DNA from: Sediminibacterium magnilacihabitans
GTDB taxonomy: Bacteria; Bacteroidota; Bacteroidia; Chitinophagales; Chitinophagaceae
Assembly: GCA_002973575.1 (NCBI GenBank)
Contig: PVEQ01000004.1
Span: 62,001-126,000 of the forward strand
Direction: 5' to 3'
DNA: 64,000 nt
Part shown: in pieces, positions 51,364-58,784 of the stretch
How positions within the stretch are numbered: position 1 is the stretch's first letter
How the letters are laid out: every line of letters begins with the position of its first letter
Notes under the pieces: generated by a model
What the model was told of the DNA's origin: nothing
The model's database searches: none
What the model saw: only the letters and a program-made list of their open reading frames with translations
Program-made: the position numbers and the translations under genes

Positions 51364-52137
51364 ATGAAGATTGCTGGCTTTATTCTGTCATTACTGATAA
51401 GTGCCGCTTGTATGGCACAACTACCTATACTCGAATCGAAAGTTTATACCTGGGATAAATGCAATGCCGTGATAAAAAAGACTTCAGGAATGGAGAAGCT
51501 CATCTTCAATGGTAATGGTGGTAAGTTATCTCTCCATAGTATGAAGGGTATCATTCTTTACAAAGGGAAGAAATTGAATTATCCGTCAGACAATAATGGC
51601 CCTGAACGGTTCTTCATCATCAAAAAGGGACCCGTTTCCGTGCAGCTGTCAGGGATAGAATATACCATCGACAGGGGTTCGGTGATTGTATTATTACCGG
51701 GTGATGCACTAACAATCCTCAACAGTAATAATACCAATGCAGAACTCTATGAAATGACATACCATTCGATCGCTGCTCCTGATGCAGAAAGAGGCAGAAA
51801 AGCCGGAGCCTCATTTGTGATGAACTGGAACGATATGGTCTTCAAACCCCATGATAAGGGTGGGGTACGTCAATTATTCGATAGGTCAACAACGATGCTC
51901 AATCGCTTTGATATTCATGTTACCCAACTGAACAAAGGGTTTAAAAGTCATGAGCCGCATACACATGCCAATGAAGAGATCATTCTTATGCTGGAAGGAA
52001 ACGCAGAAATGCAGATTGGAAACGAACACCAGAAAGCCAACCCTGGTGATGTAGTATTACTGAACTCAATGGTATTACACAACCTCACCAATATAGGAAC
52101 AACGCCCTGCCTGTATTTTGCTATCCAGTGGAACTGA
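51364..52137 (+). CDS. Exported bicupin-like protein
   Basis: 257 residues with a short signal peptide (MKIAGFILSLLISAACMAQ). The C-terminal cupin shows HEPHTHANEEIILMLEGNAEMQIGN (in part) and NPGDVVLLNSMVLHNLTNIG, with His and Glu ligands for a metal. The N-terminal half (MKGIILYKGKKLNYP, SVQLSGIEYTIDRGSVIVLLPGD) looks like a second, degenerate cupin. Two-cupin proteins act in oxalate, sugar or ligand metabolism; the substrate is unknown. The gene is the last core gene before the island edge at ~52190. Confidence 0.85.
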   Translation: MKIAGFILSLLISAACMAQLPILESKVYTWDKCNAVIKKTSGMEKLIFNGNGGKLSLHSMKGIILYKGKKLNYPSDNNGPERFFIIKKGPVSVQLSGIEYTIDRGSVIVLLPGDALTILNSNNTNAELYEMTYHSIAAPDAERGRKAGASFVMNWNDMVFKPHDKGGVRQLFDRSTTMLNRFDIHVTQLNKGFKSHEPHTHANEEIILMLEGNAEMQIGNEHQKANPGDVVLLNSMVLHNLTNIGTTPCLYFAIQWN

Positions 52138-52189
52138 TGTCATACCCGATCGAAGTAACGTATTGATTATCAATATATTGAAGTATATC

Positions 52190-52206
52190 TGTGGCCTCAC
52201 CAGCAA
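52190..52206. repeat. att-like site: imperfect copy of the tRNA-Arg 3' end (left island edge)
   Basis: TGTGGCCTCACCAGCAA matches 15 of 17 bases of TGTGGCCTCGCCAGGAA at 60779-60795, which is the 3' end of the tRNA-Arg gene on the minus strand plus flank. The pair brackets the low-GC cargo region. The gap 52138-52466 also holds the iterons (52320-52363) and the terminator (52414-52455), and I see no gene in it. Confidence 0.6.
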
Positions 52207-52319
52207 ATAATATGTAAAATTAGTGTCTAGATGGGCATCTGATTGATTTTGAGTTGATCCGGCATTGATTATACTTAAATATACATTAAAATATAAATAA
52301 GACACGATAAACCACATTA

Positions 52320-52363
52320 AAAGTGGGCTGGTGTGGGAATAGTGTGGGCTTGATGTGGGTTTG
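52320..52363. repeat. Four 11-bp iterons (RTGTGGGNNTG-like)
   Basis: AAAGTGGGCTG, GTGTGGGAATA, GTGTGGGCTTG and ATGTGGGTTTG follow each other without gaps. The 11-bp period places the GTGGG core on one face of the helix, as at binding sites for integrase arms or regulators. Confidence 0.75.
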
Positions 52364-52413
52364 ACCCGAAGCAAGTACGCTTGAATTACCTGTCATTCGC
52401 CGTACAATGCCCC

Positions 52414-52455
52414 AAAAAAGCCGGAATCTCCACATATCCCTTTTATAGATTCCGG
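52414..52455 (-). terminator. Intrinsic terminator of the AbiE-like operon
   Basis: On the minus strand CCGGAATCT (52455-52447) pairs with AGATTCCGG (52429-52421) over a 17-nt loop, followed by CTTTTTT. It lies 12 nt past the toxin stop codon. Confidence 0.8.
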
Positions 52456-52466
52456 GGTTTGGATGG

Positions 52467-53423
52467 CTACAACCGATCGAGAAACAGATGAATTCGATTC
52501 AGGATTTCATCAAAAGGCGGTTGCCCTTTGTAATACAGAGCTGAGGTCAATTCGTATCGCTTTCGCAAGTTATCCCGTATAGCCCGATCATTCAGCAAAA
52601 AAGCCTCATTTTGGCCCAGAGGGGTTATAAGGTCATCTTTGGGAAACCGCCGCTCTTTATGCTCCTTATAGGCCTCCGTACCGATGAATTCCTGTACGGC
52701 TTTATCAGCTAAGAGTGAATATACGTCGAAATATTGGCGCATATAATTGGTTGCCGTTTCCCCCGTATTCATCTCCTTTCGGAATTTAGTAGCGATCGTT
52801 TGCAGCTTTTCAACAAATGTATACCGGTAGTCATAACAGGCAACATCAAATGCCCGGTTATCAATGATATCAATACCGGAGGTGGCTTTTGCCCTATCCA
52901 ACGCCCAGGAGGTGATGGTTACCGGCATGTTCGGGGTCACGGTGTCATAGCCCGCTTCCAATAAAATGCCGTCTTTCACCCCTCCTATGCTTCCGGTCAG
53001 CTTTTTATAATATAGCCGGATTCCGCCGCTATTGTAATTTTCGGGATTATCAAACAAAGTATCCCGCTCTATGCTTACAATGCCGTCGATCTTTATTTCC
53101 CTTGCCAGTCGATCGTAATAGCTCTTTTTCTTTTGAATATTCGCCGGCTTATTGTTTTTGGGATTTTCATTGATCCCTAGTTCCTTGGGCGGGGTAATAT
53201 GGATATCTATATCCTCGGAAAAACGACTAATCAGGCCAAACCCCTTCGACAATGAAGTGCCACCTTTCAATTGGAAATCATATCCTTGTTGTTTCAATCC
53301 ATATAATACATGCATGATCCAGTAATCTTTTTCGATCAATCCGGAAAGGATATTCGTCTCACTTTCCAGTATCTTCAGCAAGTCTGGAAAATCTTTATGA
53401 TTATGCAGATATATTGATGCCAT
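52467..53423 (-). CDS. AbiEii-type nucleotidyltransferase toxin
   Basis: 318 residues from the ATG at 53423. The nucleotidyltransferase core is FQLKGGTSLSKGFGLISRFSEDIDIHI (in part: LKGGTSLSKG and SEDIDIHI), with further VACYDYRYTFVEKLQTIATKF and a C-terminal helical part. In type IV AbiE systems, AbiEii transfers nucleotides (to tRNA acceptor stems in studied cases) and stops growth or phage. It follows the antitoxin gene (stop at 53429) by 5 nt. The whole pair is read toward the left edge and is closed by a terminator. Confidence 0.88.
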   Translation of the reverse strand: MASIYLHNHKDFPDLLKILESETNILSGLIEKDYWIMHVLYGLKQQGYDFQLKGGTSLSKGFGLISRFSEDIDIHITPPKELGINENPKNNKPANIQKKKSYYDRLAREIKIDGIVSIERDTLFDNPENYNSGGIRLYYKKLTGSIGGVKDGILLEAGYDTVTPNMPVTITSWALDRAKATSGIDIIDNRAFDVACYDYRYTFVEKLQTIATKFRKEMNTGETATNYMRQYFDVYSLLADKAVQEFIGTEAYKEHKERRFPKDDLITPLGQNEAFLLNDRAIRDNLRKRYELTSALYYKGQPPFDEILNRIHLFLDRL

Positions 53424-53428
53424 AATTT

Positions 53429-54001
53429 TTATGACAAAATAGACGAGAATATCTTTTTGGTATTGACTGTTCCCCAATAATCAATCATCTGTTTCAGCTT
53501 CTTTTGGTTCATTTCAGGAGCTTTTCCTCTTACATTCTCCAATATTGCGGACTGGTCCTCCGCAAGATGTTTTAAATTGTTTACAAGGTCAACCAGCAGG
53601 AATTCTTTCGACATCTTTTCAGGTACATACGGTTTACGGACGAAGTGGAAAACCCGGTTTCCCAACCTGAAGTCGCCATGTCTCCTGTAATTATACACCT
53701 TCCTCGTATTATATAACTGTGTTGTTCCCACACCCAGTGAATTGTAATCATTCGGCGACATCACTAAAAACCGATCATCTTTCAAAAAACTGCCTATCAG
53801 TTCATTTTCATCTGCCGGGGCATTTCCAAAGACACTCCGCTTAGGCACATAGTAAAGCCCGCCGGATAACTTTTCCAGCATGCCGTCTTCAACCAATTCC
53901 TGTAAATGTCGGTCTACTGAGGTTGACCATTGTTGAAGATCGATTCGGCGATACACCCCCCCAACTTTGAGCCTATTTTTTAAAGCATCGACAGATTTCA
54001 T
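53429..54001 (-). CDS. AbiEi-type antitoxin / DUF6088 family
   Basis: 190 residues. The N-terminus has a winged-helix-like form (LKVGGVYRRIDLQQWSTSVDRHLQELVEDGMLEKLSGGLYYVPK, shown in shorter words: GVYRRIDL, RHLQELVEDGMLEKL, GGLYYVPK). The middle LVMSPNDYNSLGVGTTQLYN and VFHFVRKPYVPEKMSKEFLLVDLVNNL (in part) match AbiEi/DUF6088 antitoxins. It should neutralise the toxin and repress the operon. The start at 54001 follows closely after the candidate operator at 54027-54059 and a TACTTTTG box at 54006-54013. Confidence 0.85.
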   Translation of the reverse strand: MKSVDALKNRLKVGGVYRRIDLQQWSTSVDRHLQELVEDGMLEKLSGGLYYVPKRSVFGNAPADENELIGSFLKDDRFLVMSPNDYNSLGVGTTQLYNTRKVYNYRRHGDFRLGNRVFHFVRKPYVPEKMSKEFLLVDLVNNLKHLAEDQSAILENVRGKAPEMNQKKLKQMIDYWGTVNTKKIFSSILS

Positions 54002-54005
54002 ACCC

Positions 54006-54059
54006 CAAAAGTAAGAAATTAGTGAAAATGAATGATTTTTTTATAAAATTTCATTCATT
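54006..54059 (-). promoter_or_regulatory. AbiE operon promoter and candidate operator
   Basis: Minus-strand TACTTTTG (54013-54006) fits the -7 consensus, just 5 nt before the start codon, so the transcript may be nearly leaderless. The inverted repeat AATGAATGA / TCATTCATT (54027-54035 and 54051-54059) lies at the -33 region and is a plausible AbiEi binding site. Confidence 0.55.
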
Positions 54060-54110
54060 CAGTTTCATAATATGCTGATTATAAGTATATTAAAAGCGGC
54101 TTAAAATGAT

Positions 54111-54828
54111 GTGTTTACAAATCCCCAGGACTATTGGTTTAAGATGAAAAAAAGGGTGAAAAGCGAGGACGGGTTTGAACTGTCGACAATTTGTCGACAG
54201 TTCAAACTGAAGGCCGGTGATGGTAAAATGAGGGAAACGGATATCGCCAATATAAAAGCCCTGTTTCGCATTATACAGTCCATCCCATCCCCTAAAGCTG
54301 AACCATTCAAACAATGGGCTAGCAAAAGTCGGTTACGAGCGCATTGAGGAAATAAATGACCCCGGGCAGGGTCTTGAAAGAGCAAGGGAGAACTGGAAAA
54401 AGCTGGGACGTAGCGAAAAATGGATACAGCAGCGCATGACCGGGCAGGAAACCCGTAATAAGTTAACCGACTATTGGCAGCAAAATGACATTCAAAAAGA
54501 CGAGGAATTTGCCTTTCTGACCAATATCATCCATCAGGAGTGGACAGGACTTACCGTAAAAGACCATAAGAATCTGAAAGGACTTAAAACACAAAATTTG
54601 CGCGACCACATGAGCGAAGCCGAGCTCATTTTTACTGCTTTAGCTGAATTATCCACCCGGCAGATAGCAGAAAGCGAAAAAGCCAAGGGGTTGGCTCAAA
54701 ATGCAAAAGCCAGCAAAAAAGGTGGGGCTATTGCCAAAAATGCCCGGCTGGAATTGGAGAATAAAACAGGTAAAAGCATGATAACTAATGAAAATTTTCT
54801 GCCCCCTTCGAAAAAAAGGAAAAAATAG
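54111..54828 (+). pseudogene. BRO-family / DinD-like antirepressor gene, broken
   Basis: The text NPQDYWFKMKKRVKSEDGFEL, DGKMRETDIANIKALFRIIQSIPSPKAEPFKQW (in part) is the second half of the phage BRO-N domain. The frame then breaks at the GGG run 54316-54318 (one extra G); the next frame restores LAKVGYERIEEINDPGQG, WIQQRMTGQETRNKL, GLTVKDHKNLKGLKTQNLRDHM and GGAIAKNARLELENKTGKS. The usual N-terminal ~45 residues are missing, with an in-frame stop just upstream of 54111. It is therefore a remnant of a phage or island regulator, with two separate lesions. The intact 3' piece alone is 54436-54828. Confidence 0.8.
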
Positions 54829-54861
54829 ATTCAACATCGAATAGCTTTCTATACTCTCGAT

Positions 54862-55773
54862 TTAGAACAAATTAGCATAGGTATCCCATTTTGATATTCT
54901 TTTACCATTCTCAAAATAGAGTTGATACCCGTCCATAAACTCAATTGCAGGATCACCGTTGTAACTGTGCAATCTTCCTTCTTCGTTTCTCGTAACCAAA
55001 TGAGGAAGTTTTGAAATAAGGCATACATTCTCTAAATAAATAATATCAAACACATCATTTAATAACATCTCTTTTACTCCATTAAAAAGAGGGTCATTAA
55101 TTATTTGCAGCCTCGTCACGAAATCATAAAATATCAAAGAATCATAAGTCCAGGGATAACTTTTCCCACGAAAATCAACATACAGATTTAAGGAAGAAAG
55201 CATGAAATCACCATTGAAAACGGGTGATTCGAAGAAGTATTCTTCCCATATAGAATGGCTGATTTTTTTCTTTACATTGTCAATATTACGCTGATGAAAA
55301 ATGTATTCGAAAAAATTCCCTCCGTCAGATTGAATAATATCGGTTTGAAGACATTTTATGTTTTTGTTTAACATATTATATACTTTGTCAAGAATAACGT
55401 CTTCTTGAGAATCAAAATCATAAGCGATGCTAAAACATTGGTTTGTCAGCATAATGTTTTTCCATACTTCTTGCATTGATCTTCGAATCTTTGATTTGTT
55501 TATACTCTCCTTTCCGGCAAGCTTTTTCAATGTTATTTGAGTCATCAGGCAAGCTAAGGGCGAATCCAGGATGATAATCTCTGGACAAGGAAGCTCCCTA
55601 AATTTGAAAAGGTTTTCGAGCACAATTAAACAACTATTTTCGTATTCATCATTATTGCGACAACAAGATCGATTCTTCCAATCTCTTCGAACGCAATCAT
55701 ACAAATCCTTCTGTTCTATAGAAAATTCAGATATCATAGCAAAAGTGTTTTTAAAATGGCAGTTCAGGATCAA
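54862..55773 (-). CDS. Unknown protein with DUF6745-like C-terminus
   Basis: 303 residues; an internal ATG at 55737 would give 291 and avoid the 23-bp overlap with the upstream gene. PEIIILDSPLACLMTQITL, the FYDFVTRLQIINDPLFNG stretch, YLENVCLISKLPHLVTRNEEGRLHS (in part) and DPAIEFMDGYQLYFENGKR read like the DUF6745 family, in which the same order (CDSP, FYDF, RPxxVxRDxxGRLH, GPAL...DG..LY..HG) occurs. No catalytic motif is evident. It is in operon with the 347-residue gene and points away from the WYL regulator. Confidence 0.6.
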   Translation of the reverse strand: MILNCHFKNTFAMISEFSIEQKDLYDCVRRDWKNRSCCRNNDEYENSCLIVLENLFKFRELPCPEIIILDSPLACLMTQITLKKLAGKESINKSKIRRSMQEVWKNIMLTNQCFSIAYDFDSQEDVILDKVYNMLNKNIKCLQTDIIQSDGGNFFEYIFHQRNIDNVKKKISHSIWEEYFFESPVFNGDFMLSSLNLYVDFRGKSYPWTYDSLIFYDFVTRLQIINDPLFNGVKEMLLNDVFDIIYLENVCLISKLPHLVTRNEEGRLHSYNGDPAIEFMDGYQLYFENGKRISKWDTYANLF

Positions 55774-56794
55774 TTATATTCTCATCTTGTTGTAAGATAT
55801 TCCCTAGTGGATCATCCATAGTGTAATAACCTAGGGTTTTCGAACCAGTATCTTCTTCTATAATCATTTTCAATTGAAGCGGAAGTTCAATAATTTCTAA
55901 GTTTCGCATAGCAAAATCTTTTTTTAAGTTAAGCATAAGTACATTTTCCGAAAGATTGGCCCTAATTAGCGAGCTATGCGTATGAAAACGGCTATGAGAA
56001 AGAACCATATCGAATGAATTTCGTGTACAATACAAAATAATACCACACCACTGACCTTCATTACTTTCAAAAATGATATTAAGAAAACAACCATCTCCAT
56101 ACTCATAACATTCAATCTTAATAATAAAAAAATGTGTCAAGGAAATAAAGACAGGCAAACTCTTTCCTCTCTCAAATAGTTTATGCCAGTCTTTGTCGTC
56201 AGCGGTATTTTTTGATCTGACATCTATCTCATGCTGCAGATATGCCTCAACAAATGGAATCTGTAGTTGTTGTAACTTGGCATAAATCTGCAAATTAATT
56301 TGCAGATTGTATTCCCCAGTAAATCGCATAAACTCGCTTAGCAGGTTATCACTATCATCCATAGATTTTTGTAACGCTTCTATTGCTTCTTCTATTGTTA
56401 TTTTTCCCGGGCAGTAAAGTTCCTCGTAAACAAAAACGCAATACGAATGGGTATCAATACCCATATTGGGTAATACATCATCAAAAGGAACCTTACATCG
56501 CTTCCCCATCTCCATCAACTCTTTGTTGGAAAGTATTGGCGCCATTAAATAATCTGAGGCGCAATCAGTTAGCAATCGCATAAATCGGTTGCTTGTATCT
56601 TTGAGATCACCTGAATTAAGTGCTGCGGCTTGAGCAAAACTTGATAGCTGGAAAGAGTTAGGAAGTCCAAATCTTGTTAATATTTCTCTTTCAAGGTCAT
56701 AAATGGGATCCCATTCTTCTATGGCAAAATTATCTTTGCGATGAATAGATTTCAGTAATGAAATATATTTTTCACAGATTAAACATATACTCAT
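55751..56794 (-). CDS. Unknown island protein
   Basis: 347 residues, no recognised domain. The N-terminus has a CLICEKY cysteine pair; the middle is helical and acidic (ITIEEAIEALQKSMDDSDNLL, in part), followed by FISLTHFFIIKIECYEYGDGCFLNIIFESNEGQW (in part), a strand-rich domain, and a C-terminus LGYYTMDDPLGNILQQDENI. The 3' end overlaps the next gene by 23 bp. It starts 61 nt from the divergent WYL gene, so the two may share a regulated promoter. Codon usage is AT-rich like the rest of the island. Confidence 0.6.
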   Translation of the reverse strand: MSICLICEKYISLLKSIHRKDNFAIEEWDPIYDLEREILTRFGLPNSFQLSSFAQAAALNSGDLKDTSNRFMRLLTDCASDYLMAPILSNKELMEMGKRCKVPFDDVLPNMGIDTHSYCVFVYEELYCPGKITIEEAIEALQKSMDDSDNLLSEFMRFTGEYNLQINLQIYAKLQQLQIPFVEAYLQHEIDVRSKNTADDKDWHKLFERGKSLPVFISLTHFFIIKIECYEYGDGCFLNIIFESNEGQWCGIILYCTRNSFDMVLSHSRFHTHSSLIRANLSENVLMLNLKKDFAMRNLEIIELPLQLKMIIEEDTGSKTLGYYTMDDPLGNILQQDENIIDPELPF

Positions 56795-56855
56795 TTTTAG
56801 TATATTTATTAAACAAAGCTATCCCCTCTCGCTCTTACCTATTTAAAGCAGCAAT

Positions 56856-57875
56856 ATGCCGGTGAATAAATCATTCATGGAACGGGTAATAATTTTTGAT
56901 CAATGTCTTCAGCGAAAGCAAAAAGCATGGACAAAAACAATGTTAATAGAAGAAATTAATGCAAAATTGGATGAAAAGGGAGCTTTTGACAGGCGAAAAA
57001 TAAGAAGTACAGGAATCAGCGATAGTACATTCTATGGTATTGTTAAGTATTTAAGAGAACAATACGAAGCGCCCATCGAATGCAAAAAAGGAGAGTATTC
57101 TTATTCTGAAGAATTTCACTTTTCGTATTCTTCACTTACTGTCAAAGAAGCTGAAAGGCTTTCAAAAATGATTGTTTTACTGAAAGAATTAGATGGTGTT
57201 TCCTTGATGGCTGATTTTGAAGAAACGATAGCACGACTTAATTCTGTGGTACAATTACGTTTAGAGGGAAACGATAAAATTATCCGATTTGAACATCATA
57301 CCGTTCAACGAGGAATGAAAGAGTATTTCAATAAGTTATTTGATGCGATCGCATCCAGAACAGAAATCAAAATTCAATATCAGCGTTTTTCCACAGGAAT
57401 TGTGAAGACTTTTAATTTTTACCCGTATCTCCTAAAAGAATCCCACAATCGTTGGTATTTACTTGGCAAAGTAGTGGGAAAGAAAGATATGATTACATTG
57501 GCACTAGACCGAATTGAACAAATAACCCTTTTAACAGAGGAAGCTTTTACGATAGATGATTTTGACCCCGATGTCTATTTTTCTCATACAATCGGTATAA
57601 CAGTAAACAACAATCTCAGCCCTGAATTAGTTAAAATTCGAGTTCATAAATCTCAAGTCCCTTATTTTGAAACACAGCCGTTACACTCGTCTCAACAGAA
57701 AGAAAAGAGTTATGCAAATGGCGACATCCTTTTGAGTTTAAACGTAAAAATTAATATTGACTTGAAACTCTTGTTAATGCAGTATGCAGATGTTTTGGAA
57801 ATAGTAAGCCCTCAATCTCTAAGGGATGAGTTGTATGAAGCGCTTAAAATTGGACTTACGAACAATAAAATATAA
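56856..57875 (+). CDS. WYL-domain transcriptional regulator
   Basis: 339 residues. The N-terminal winged HTH (~1-85) includes RVIIFDQCLQRKQKAWTKTML and ISDSTFYGIVKYLREQYEAPIEC (in part). The WYL domain (~160-235) has FNFYPYLLKESHNRWYLLGKV with R-W-Y-L at ~198-202 and LALDRIEQITLL. The C-terminus (FDPDVYFSHTIGITV and onward) is WCX-like. WYL proteins sense nucleic acids or nucleotides, and several (BrxR, CapW types) control phage-defence genes. Here it starts a plus-strand unit with the NPG protein and DUF2779, and diverges from two unknown genes. Confidence 0.88.
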   Translation: MPVNKSFMERVIIFDQCLQRKQKAWTKTMLIEEINAKLDEKGAFDRRKIRSTGISDSTFYGIVKYLREQYEAPIECKKGEYSYSEEFHFSYSSLTVKEAERLSKMIVLLKELDGVSLMADFEETIARLNSVVQLRLEGNDKIIRFEHHTVQRGMKEYFNKLFDAIASRTEIKIQYQRFSTGIVKTFNFYPYLLKESHNRWYLLGKVVGKKDMITLALDRIEQITLLTEEAFTIDDFDPDVYFSHTIGITVNNNLSPELVKIRVHKSQVPYFETQPLHSSQQKEKSYANGDILLSLNVKINIDLKLLLMQYADVLEIVSPQSLRDELYEALKIGLTNNKI

Positions 57876-57944
57876 TAAGCGATAAGCCAATCCTTCAAAT
57901 AGGGCGGAGTGTCGACACCTAATTTTGACATTAAAAATAAATCT

Positions 57945-58682
57945 ATGAATCAACAAAACAACCCTTGGGAAGAGCTGCTTAAAGGGCCAAATTTCTACTT
58001 CAAAAAGGACAAAGAAATTATCGACAAACATAATAGCAATCTTGGCCCTCACCCATTATTTATTGATCTTGAGCTTTTACCAGAACCCTATATTGGCAAT
58101 CCCAATGCGAATGTTGTCATACTTCTTACAAATCCAGGATCAAATGGTAACGAAAAGGAAGATTATAAAATTCATGGGCTAGTAGATGCTATAAAAAATA
58201 ACCTAACGCATTCCAACAAAGAATACCCTTATTATTATTTACACCCGGATTTTATTCAAAAAACAGGTGGAGGTAGATGGATTTATGAGAGAATGAAGGA
58301 TATAATTGAAAAAGAAGAAATTGATGCCAAAGAATTGTCCAAAAAAATTTTCGCCATTCAGTTACATCCATATCATTCTGCTAGGTTTACTAGGTTTAAA
58401 AAAATCAATGACTTGGAAGGGCAAAAATATTCAATGGAGTTGCTATCACTGGCAATAGAAAGAAAAGCATTGATTGTATTTACCAGAACTCAAAAGGAAT
58501 GGGATAAGGCTTACGAGCAATTTGATTCAAACACTAAAGAATTAAAAAAAATACCCGGGTTAAATTTTATTGAACTTCAATACAGAACAGGTAAAACTCC
58601 AAGGAGTCCCTATTTTAATAAAAAACATATGAAGCAGGAAGATTATGAAAAATTAAAAGAAGCACTCTTAAGAAGCCTATAA
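57945..58682 (+). CDS. Unknown protein with UDG-superfamily-like motifs
   Basis: 245 residues from the ATG at 57945 (a GTG at 57909 is an alternative). NANVVILLTNPGSNGNEKEDY (in part) with N63-P-G, EYPYYYLHPDFIQKTGGGRWIYERM (in part), FAIQLHPYHSARF with H141-P-Y-H-S, and LIVFTRTQKEWDKAY are seen. The NPG strand end and the HPYHS loop resemble uracil-DNA-glycosylase-fold proteins, where the first motif activates water and the second enters DNA. That is a pattern match only; I do not recognise the exact family. It follows the WYL gene at 69 nt and precedes DUF2779. Confidence 0.55.
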   Translation: MNQQNNPWEELLKGPNFYFKKDKEIIDKHNSNLGPHPLFIDLELLPEPYIGNPNANVVILLTNPGSNGNEKEDYKIHGLVDAIKNNLTHSNKEYPYYYLHPDFIQKTGGGRWIYERMKDIIEKEEIDAKELSKKIFAIQLHPYHSARFTRFKKINDLEGQKYSMELLSLAIERKALIVFTRTQKEWDKAYEQFDSNTKELKKIPGLNFIELQYRTGKTPRSPYFNKKHMKQEDYEKLKEALLRSL

Positions 58683-58784
58683 AAAAATTGATAGGGAATA
58701 AAATTCTATGTCTGAAATACTGTATTTGAAAATATCTCATTCAAATACCGGGAAGGCGACAGAATGATAATAAAATGCTGACGA

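Noticed and set aside
52190-52206. Second tRNA gene at the left island edge
   Set aside because: Only 17 bases match the tRNA 3' end; no D, anticodon or T arms can be folded around it.
52320-52363. CRISPR array
   Set aside because: Units are 11 bp, contiguous and without unique spacers, and no cas1 or cas2 gene is present. The Cas4-like domain in DUF2779 is not evidence of CRISPR.
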